From a virus, in IMG/VR virus record IMGVR_UViG_3300030099_006321, positions 1-47,751 of that record: a DNA stretch of 47,751 nucleotides; one strand, written 5' to 3'. Both the position numbers and the translations under genes were made by a program. Positions within the stretch are counted from its first letter, which is position 1. Each line of letters begins with the position of its first letter. Positions 43,354-47,751 of the stretch are shown here, one piece after another. A model generated the notes under the pieces. That model saw only the letters and a program-made list of their open reading frames with translations, was not told the DNA's origin and ran no database searches.

Positions 43354-43855
43354 TATCAACGTCAAAGTCTTTGATCATTGGATTGATAACCTGGACAGTT
43401 CATCCAGAGAATCTTTTCATGCGTTTGCAGAAGATACGTTCTCTTCCATCCAGGTCTATCTGTACGCACGTTTTCTTGGTTATGACAGCAGTATTATCTG
43501 TGTCGATGACTGGTTAAAGGTTAATTACCCTAAGCCAGATCATCATAAAGTTTTGATTTATGAAATCGAACAGATGCAAGAAGATGTACGTAAATTACGT
43601 GTTGATGTAGAAAAAGGATTAGTCAAGCGTGATGCAGGCGTAGCACGGATTGCTTCTATGCAGAAAGAACTCCGTGGCACGATTGCACAAGTTGATGAGT
43701 TTGTATCCTCCAAGGATAGAAGAGGTTTACTCTTAGCTGGTGCGGATCGAGCTTTGCGTGAGCTAGCCACTATCTTTAAAGATGAACCTAATGAAGGAGC
43801 ACTTCAAGACGCAGGAATGGCTGTATGGGCTAAAATTCAATTTGAAGATTGCTAG
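43277..43855 (+). CDS. Candidate terminase small subunit
   Basis: 192 residues from ATG at 43277 (MPKHSSSVKKTKPETVGKPT); a GTG at 43256 adds seven. A basic N-terminal part, a helical body with VDDWLKVNYPKPDHHKVL and a coiled coil (EIEQMQEDVRKLRVDVEKGL) fit a small terminase layout (DNA binding, oligomerisation helices), and it sits just upstream of TerL. No specific HTH is evident, so this is position-based inference. Confidence 0.55.
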   Translation: MPKHSSSVKKTKPETVGKPTQRIDSDINVKVFDHWIDNLDSSSRESFHAFAEDTFSSIQVYLYARFLGYDSSIICVDDWLKVNYPKPDHHKVLIYEIEQMQEDVRKLRVDVEKGLVKRDAGVARIASMQKELRGTIAQVDEFVSSKDRRGLLLAGADRALRELATIFKDEPNEGALQDAGMAVWAKIQFEDC

Positions 43856-43857
43856 TC

Positions 43858-44076
43858 ATGAAATCAAACGTACAAGCAGACGAAAGAGAATTCATGGGTC
43901 GTACATTCGATCAGAATTCTATCCCTAATATCTTGAGTGCAATTGATAAGAACCGTAAGCTTGCCACTGGATTTAATAACTTCAGACCGGTTACTGAAAT
44001 ACCTACGCAAGGTAATCCATATCCAAAACAACCTTTAGCTGGTAAATATATGGATGAAAAAACTGATACTATGTAA
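43858..44076 (+). CDS. Small protein before terminase
   Basis: 72 residues from ATG at 43858 (MKSNVQADEREFMGRTFDQN), polar and Pro/Asn-rich. Directly after the candidate small terminase gene. No family recognised. Confidence 0.6.
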   Translation: MKSNVQADEREFMGRTFDQNSIPNILSAIDKNRKLATGFNNFRPVTEIPTQGNPYPKQPLAGKYMDEKTDTM

Positions 44077-44094
44077 ATAGTAAAAGGCTAGATA

Positions 44095-45630
44095 GTGCCA
44101 GCACCTCCTTCTCATTTACATTTAGCTTACAGACGTAACGCTAAAGCTTCTGCAGCTAAACATCGCTTTCGTAAAAGTGACCAGGAAGAAATCTTTCAGA
44201 GAGCCAGAGAAGACTTTGGTTTCTTTTGTGCATACGTAGCAGATAAACCACCAGCACCACATCATCTTGATTGGCATAGGCAATTAGTTACCAACGAAGA
44301 CACCAACTGTTTAACTAAAATTGCCGGTCCCAATATTGATTTACTCGGCCCCCGTGGTTCAGCCAAATCGACTGTGCTGGGTTTATATACAGCATGGGCC
44401 ATTGGTATTCATACCATGGCAAAGAAGCCACTACAAATTCTTTATCTCAGTTATACCGTTGATATCGCCAGATCCAAGTCAGCCACTATCAAACGAATCA
44501 TCGCATCAAGGAAATATCAAAGAGTTTTTCCCAAAGTTAAGCTGCTCAAGAACGTTACGAGCAATGAATACTGGTCAATCGACCATAAGTTTGCTGGCAT
44601 TGATACAACTGGTGAAGAACAATTCACTCTATGCGCCGCTGGATTAAAAGGTTCAGTGACTTCCAAACGTTCTCATCTGGTCATCATTGATGACCCTGTG
44701 AAATCTGCCGCCGATATTGGCAACCCAGACATTCGCAAGATGATGATGGACAATTGGAATGCTGTGATTGCTCCCACAATGTTTGAGGGAGGGCGGGCGA
44801 TCTGCCTGGGTACACGATTCCGTCATGACGATATCCATGCCACAACGTTTTGCCCACAAAATAATTGGACTCAAATCGTCCTATCAGCGATCTTAAATAA
44901 CCCGGAGACAGGCGATGAAGAGTCATATTGGCCTGAGATGTGGTCCTTAGAGTACCTCAAAGAAAAGAAACGCCAAGCTCCTATTGCTTTTTCGTTTCAG
45001 TACATGAATACAATTGTCAGGCAGAATGAACTGTCACTGGCACCAGAATTACTAGTCAAAGCTGAGATCTCAACAGAATTTGATTGTCTCGGTATTGGTG
45101 TGGATCTATCGGCAGGAGTGAAGGAAAAGAACGACTACACAGTCATGGTACTGGGTGGTCGTATCGGAGACAAAATCCACATCATTGACTACAGGCGGTT
45201 GCGTGTCATGGGCAACCTCGAAAAGCTCGATGCCATGAAAGAGCTATTGCATGACTGGTCAATTATTGGCCAACAAGCTGATGGCCTGTGGTTCCCAACC
45301 TATTCAACCTGTGACATCTGGTCAGAAGCTGTGCAATACCAGGCTTCCTTAGAAGCAGACTTCAAACGAATCTGCCTGCAGAATGAGAACCTTTATAATT
45401 TAATTTGGCATCCAGTCAAAGGATTCCGTTCAGACAAACTGGCACGTTTCCGTGGAATTATGGGAATGTTTGAGGATCGTAAAATAATATTTAACAGGTA
45501 CAGGAACTTCACAAATATGTTTGAAGAGCTAACCAACTTTGGTGTTAGCTCCCATGATGACTGTGTGGATGCACTTGTTTGGCTGGTTACTGGACTGATG
45601 AAACGTGGACAACTTCAATTGGATTATTAA
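44095..45630 (+). CDS. terL: Terminase large subunit
   Basis: 511 residues from GTG. ATPase: Walker A GPRGSAKST at 85-93, Walker B LVIIDDP near 196-202 (Asp199, Asp200). Nuclease: GIGVDLSAG near 337-345 with the acidic Asp and HDDCVDALVW near 485-495. TerL translocates DNA into the prohead and cuts the concatemer. The nearby lack of portal and capsid genes means they lie outside this window. The next gene starts directly after its stop. Confidence 0.95.
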   Translation: MPAPPSHLHLAYRRNAKASAAKHRFRKSDQEEIFQRAREDFGFFCAYVADKPPAPHHLDWHRQLVTNEDTNCLTKIAGPNIDLLGPRGSAKSTVLGLYTAWAIGIHTMAKKPLQILYLSYTVDIARSKSATIKRIIASRKYQRVFPKVKLLKNVTSNEYWSIDHKFAGIDTTGEEQFTLCAAGLKGSVTSKRSHLVIIDDPVKSAADIGNPDIRKMMMDNWNAVIAPTMFEGGRAICLGTRFRHDDIHATTFCPQNNWTQIVLSAILNNPETGDEESYWPEMWSLEYLKEKKRQAPIAFSFQYMNTIVRQNELSLAPELLVKAEISTEFDCLGIGVDLSAGVKEKNDYTVMVLGGRIGDKIHIIDYRRLRVMGNLEKLDAMKELLHDWSIIGQQADGLWFPTYSTCDIWSEAVQYQASLEADFKRICLQNENLYNLIWHPVKGFRSDKLARFRGIMGMFEDRKIIFNRYRNFTNMFEELTNFGVSSHDDCVDALVWLVTGLMKRGQLQLDY

Positions 45631-45855
45631 ATGGAACAAGTCATTGCTGTAGCTATAGCAGTCGTTTCAGGAGGAGGATGGTTCTGTGGGAAAGTTTTTG
45701 GAAGGATGCGAACACTCGAGGATCGCATCGATCGATTGCCACTTGAATACGTTTTGAAGCAGGATTATATACGAGAAATGGAGCGAATGAACAATGAATT
45801 CAGCGAAATAAACACTAAGCTTGATAAACTTGTCGAAAAGCTTTTAACAAAATGA
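45631..45855 (+). CDS. Membrane plus coiled-coil small protein (holin/spanin candidate)
   Basis: 74 residues (MEQVIAVAIAVVSGGGWFCG): an N-terminal membrane segment, basic turn, then a coiled coil (RTLEDRIDRLPLEYVLKQDY). The layout is one I know from cyanophages near terL. It could act in lysis, as an inner-membrane spanin or holin, but that is inference. Confidence 0.65.
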   Translation: MEQVIAVAIAVVSGGGWFCGKVFGRMRTLEDRIDRLPLEYVLKQDYIREMERMNNEFSEINTKLDKLVEKLLTK

Positions 45856-46031
45856 GTTATTACGTAGAAGTTGAAGAAGATCAAGATGGAGAACTTATTA
45901 TTCAAATTCCAGAAGAGATTATAGAAACACTTGGTTGGGAAGAGAACACACTTTTAACCTGGGACATTAAAGGTGATGGTATTATTCTTCAGCGTCTCAA
46001 TGGTGAAGGAGGGTATGAGCCAATCGATTAG
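45852..46031 (+). CDS. AbrB/MazE-like swapped-hairpin protein
   Basis: 59 residues (MSYYVEVEEDQDGELIIQIP). GELIIQIPEEIIETLGWEEN followed by LLTWDIKGDGIILQRL fits the AbrB/MazE swapped-hairpin DNA-binding domain. Such proteins act as transition regulators or antitoxins; no toxin gene is adjacent. ATGA overlap with the previous gene and 17-base overlap with the next one. Confidence 0.65.
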   Translation: MSYYVEVEEDQDGELIIQIPEEIIETLGWEENTLLTWDIKGDGIILQRLNGEGGYEPID

Positions 46032-46566
46032 ACCGACTTTAGTAGTAGGTTGTCAGCGTAGTGGAACCTTAATCACCTCTAAAATACTTGCTGATTATTT
46101 AGATGCAGATCATATTGATGAATTTGAATTTTTACCAGTAGGACGAGGAATCAATTTAATTAATAAACTGCTTGATGTTGGCAGAACGAACCTCGTAATT
46201 CATTGTCCAGCAGCACTGACAGCCTGGAGACCAATCTATGACAAGATTCCAAATATTCGATTTATTGGAGTCAAGCGCAACCCTACGGATATTTTGGAAA
46301 GCATGAAAAGGATTAAATGGTTGCAGGAGGACCACAAAGACAATTGGGAAGAGTTTTTACAAGAGCAAGTCAAGTTTATGAATAATCTATGGCAAAATTT
46401 AAAACAAACGATGCCAACAGGTGACTGGAGAGAAATTGAATATGAGAATTTACAAGATCATCCCTTATTCATTAAGAAGGAAAACCGTAAAGACTTCTTT
46501 GTTAAACAGTGGAATCTTACAGATAAAGAAGGTCCACCTTATTGGACAAAAGATCTCAAAGTGTAG
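46015..46566 (+). CDS. Sulfotransferase-like P-loop protein
   Basis: 183 residues from ATG at 46015. GCQRSGT near residue 12-18 is the 5'-phosphosulfate loop and FIGVKRNPTDILES near 80-93 the 3'-phosphate region of PAPS sulfotransferases. It would transfer sulfate from PAPS to a hydroxyl or amine. In a late module it could modify virion or host glycans. AAGGAGGG precedes the ATG closely. Alternatively a degenerate P-loop enzyme. Confidence 0.7.
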   Translation: MSQSIRPTLVVGCQRSGTLITSKILADYLDADHIDEFEFLPVGRGINLINKLLDVGRTNLVIHCPAALTAWRPIYDKIPNIRFIGVKRNPTDILESMKRIKWLQEDHKDNWEEFLQEQVKFMNNLWQNLKQTMPTGDWREIEYENLQDHPLFIKKENRKDFFVKQWNLTDKEGPPYWTKDLKV

Positions 46567-46589
46567 AATGAAAGAAATGAATATTCAGA

Positions 46590-46940
46590 ATGTATAACTA
46601 CAGCCAGGGTTACACCGTTGGTGGAGGCATGGGAAACATTGGAGCCTATGGCGGACTGATTGGGGGAATCAATAGCATGATGCAGGGTATTTCTCCAAAT
46701 CAAGAAGAAGCCACTCCACAAAACAGCATGTTCGGTGGACCTCAAATGGGACAAGCGGTGCCTGGGATGAACATGTTTGGTATGGCAGGACAAATTGCAC
46801 AAAACCCTTATCAGAACTTAGGCTTGGTAGGCCAGGTTGTCGGTGGTTTCCAGGGCACAGCCGGTGGCAACGTTGGTGGTTTAAATCAAGATCAATACCC
46901 TGCTAAGAATTCTGGATTCTTAAATAAGAGGGTATCGTAA
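46590..46940 (+). CDS. Gly/Met-rich probable virion protein
   Basis: 116 residues (MYNYSQGYTVGGGMGNIGAY), Gly/Met/Gln/Asn-rich throughout, no Cys, likely flexible structural protein. Stop overlaps the next ATG (TAATG). Confidence 0.7.
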   Translation: MYNYSQGYTVGGGMGNIGAYGGLIGGINSMMQGISPNQEEATPQNSMFGGPQMGQAVPGMNMFGMAGQIAQNPYQNLGLVGQVVGGFQGTAGGNVGGLNQDQYPAKNSGFLNKRVS

Positions 46941-47197
46941 TGGACCCGAGATTTGGCGGTAATTTTGGTGCCATGTTGGGTGTCATGCAACCACAAGGTA
47001 ATTATCTACACATGAGCATGGGTGTTCCAGGAATGATGATGGCTGGTAATCCTAGTTTTGATATCAAGCCTAAATCAGGACCAGGCACTCCTGGCTACAG
47101 TATCTACAACGATCCCAAACTACCAGGTGCAAGAAAAGTTAGAAGAGAAATAGAAAGAGTACTTGGCTTACCTCCGATTACATTTCCTCAAGCATAA
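46940..47197 (+). CDS. Small Gly/Pro-rich protein
   Basis: 85 residues (MDPRFGGNFGAMLGVMQPQG), related in composition to the preceding gene (repeated GxMxxG), basic C-terminal helix (GARKVRREIERVLGLPPITF). TAATG overlap on both sides. Structural role inferred. Confidence 0.7.
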   Translation: MDPRFGGNFGAMLGVMQPQGNYLHMSMGVPGMMMAGNPSFDIKPKSGPGTPGYSIYNDPKLPGARKVRREIERVLGLPPITFPQA

Positions 47198-47487
47198 TGG
47201 CTCAAGACGACAGCAAATACACGAAACCAGAACTGCGTGAACGGATTAAAAACCGTGTCATGAAAGGAACCAAAGGTGGTAAAGCTGGTCAGTGGTCTGC
47301 ACGTAAAGCGCAGCTCGTAGCTTCCGAGTATAAGAAAGCTGGTGGCGGGTACAAAGGTGGTAAAGGTGCTAAACAAAAATCATTAAGCAAATGGGGTAAA
47401 GAAGATTGGCAGACTAAAGACGAATACGAAAAGGGTAAAGCCAAAAAAGCCGCAAAGGCTGCAAAAAAAGCCAAGGACAAATCATGA
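47197..47487 (+). CDS. DUF5872-like basic protein
   Basis: 96 residues. YTKPELRERIKNRVMKGTKG, QWSARKAQLVASEYKKAGGG and LSKWGKEDWQTKDEYEKG follow the DUF5872 pattern of phages and algal viruses. Highly basic, Lys-rich end. Role unknown; virion packaging is possible. Overlaps its neighbours. Confidence 0.75.
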   Translation: MAQDDSKYTKPELRERIKNRVMKGTKGGKAGQWSARKAQLVASEYKKAGGGYKGGKGAKQKSLSKWGKEDWQTKDEYEKGKAKKAAKAAKKAKDKS

Positions 47488-47606
47488 GCAAAGCTGACGT
47501 AAAGACCATTAAGACCATTCAGAAACAGCTACAGGCAGCGGTCAAGATGCATGGCGAACAGGCTAAAAAGCTTGGCAAGATTGCTGGTAAATATATGAAT
47601 GCATAA
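47484..47606 (+). CDS. Small basic helical protein
   Basis: 40 residues (MSKADVKTIKTIQKQLQAAV), one amphipathic Lys-rich helix. ATGA overlap with the DUF5872-like gene. No family recognised. Confidence 0.6.
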   Translation: MSKADVKTIKTIQKQLQAAVKMHGEQAKKLGKIAGKYMNA

Positions 47607-47608
47607 CC

Positions 47609-47751
47609 ATGGCAGATAAAGCAATTCAAAAAGACGGCACAACCAAACGTTATTTGCCGAAAAAAGCCTGGGCAAAATTGTCACCAGAAGAACGTGACAA
47701 GACTGATGCTAAAAAACAAGCTGCTTCTAAGAAAGGAAAGCAGTTTGTTCC
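47609..47751 (+). CDS. DUF5872-tail-like basic protein, partial
   Basis: Start MADKAIQKDGTTKRYLPKKA; the frame runs off the right edge after 47 codons. RYLPKKAWAKLSPEERDKTD followed by KKGKQF resembles the C-terminal part of DUF5872 proteins, so the family domain may be split over two genes here. Confidence 0.65.
   Translation, partial: MADKAIQKDGTTKRYLPKKAWAKLSPEERDKTDAKKQAASKKGKQFV

Overview
This window is a piece of a tailed bacteriophage genome (Caudoviricetes) that very probably infects marine picocyanobacteria (Synechococcus or Prochlorococcus). The main support is a short high-light-inducible (Hli) protein next to thyX, a family A DNA polymerase with a tyrosine at the T7-like O-helix position, a phage terminase large subunit, and many small proteins of kinds I associate with cyanophages (GP88-like, DUF3310, DUF2786, DUF5872, Gp157-like). 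The genome is cut at both ends: the first gene (prim-pol/PriCT) runs off the left edge and a DUF5872-tail-like gene runs off the right edge. I see no integrase, psbA or psbD, and no recognisable capsid, portal, tape measure or tail fibre gene. No base composition or database search was run.

Layout. 1-5.6 kb: replication and carbohydrate genes on both strands (prim-pol, RecB-like PD-(D/E)XK nuclease, AP2 domain, GT32-like and GT-A glycosyltransferases, endonuclease VII). 5.6-7.2 kb: a Dps ferritin-like protein and small membrane or unknown proteins. 7.2-15.1 kb: a leftward array of small, often ATGA-coupled genes, including a family of membrane micro-proteins that begin with MNKP, DUF3310, a third glycosyltransferase, a Gp157-like protein, a DUF6283-like Cys protein, an HTH protein and a SWIM zinc-finger protein. 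15.3-20.3 kb: the leftward replisome (a 376-residue unknown, a two-OB-fold SSB, DNA polymerase, a GP88-like protein). 20.4-22.3 kb: Hli, ThyX and tRNA-Leu(UAA). 22.4-32.4 kb: about 35 small leftward genes of mostly unknown function, organised in short transcription units. 32.4-33.0 kb: a 610-bp non-coding region with palindromes, direct repeats and an AT-rich stretch, sitting where gene direction switches. 33.4-47.75 kb: a rightward late module holding a 1110-residue protein, many Ala/Gly-rich probable virion proteins, terminase, an AbrB-like protein and a sulfotransferase.

The most unusual content is RNA-level. (1) At least eleven leftward transcription units start with a copy of a leader that can fold as an H-type pseudoknot. 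Both stems carry compensatory changes between copies. The leader is usually followed by a CAACTCAACTTGTT-type spacer that lacks a Shine-Dalgarno sequence. (2) Between the genes of one operon (30.97-32.19 kb) lie five copies of a 70-71-nt structured element. Its closing stem always includes the stop codon of the upstream gene, its stems covary, and the next start codon lies 20-23 nt downstream. (3) A third hairpin type precedes three other units. (4) A tandem array of micro-genes at 26.2-27.9 kb shares a TGATTGACCCATG-type stop/start junction. I could not match any of these to a known riboswitch or cis-element from memory.
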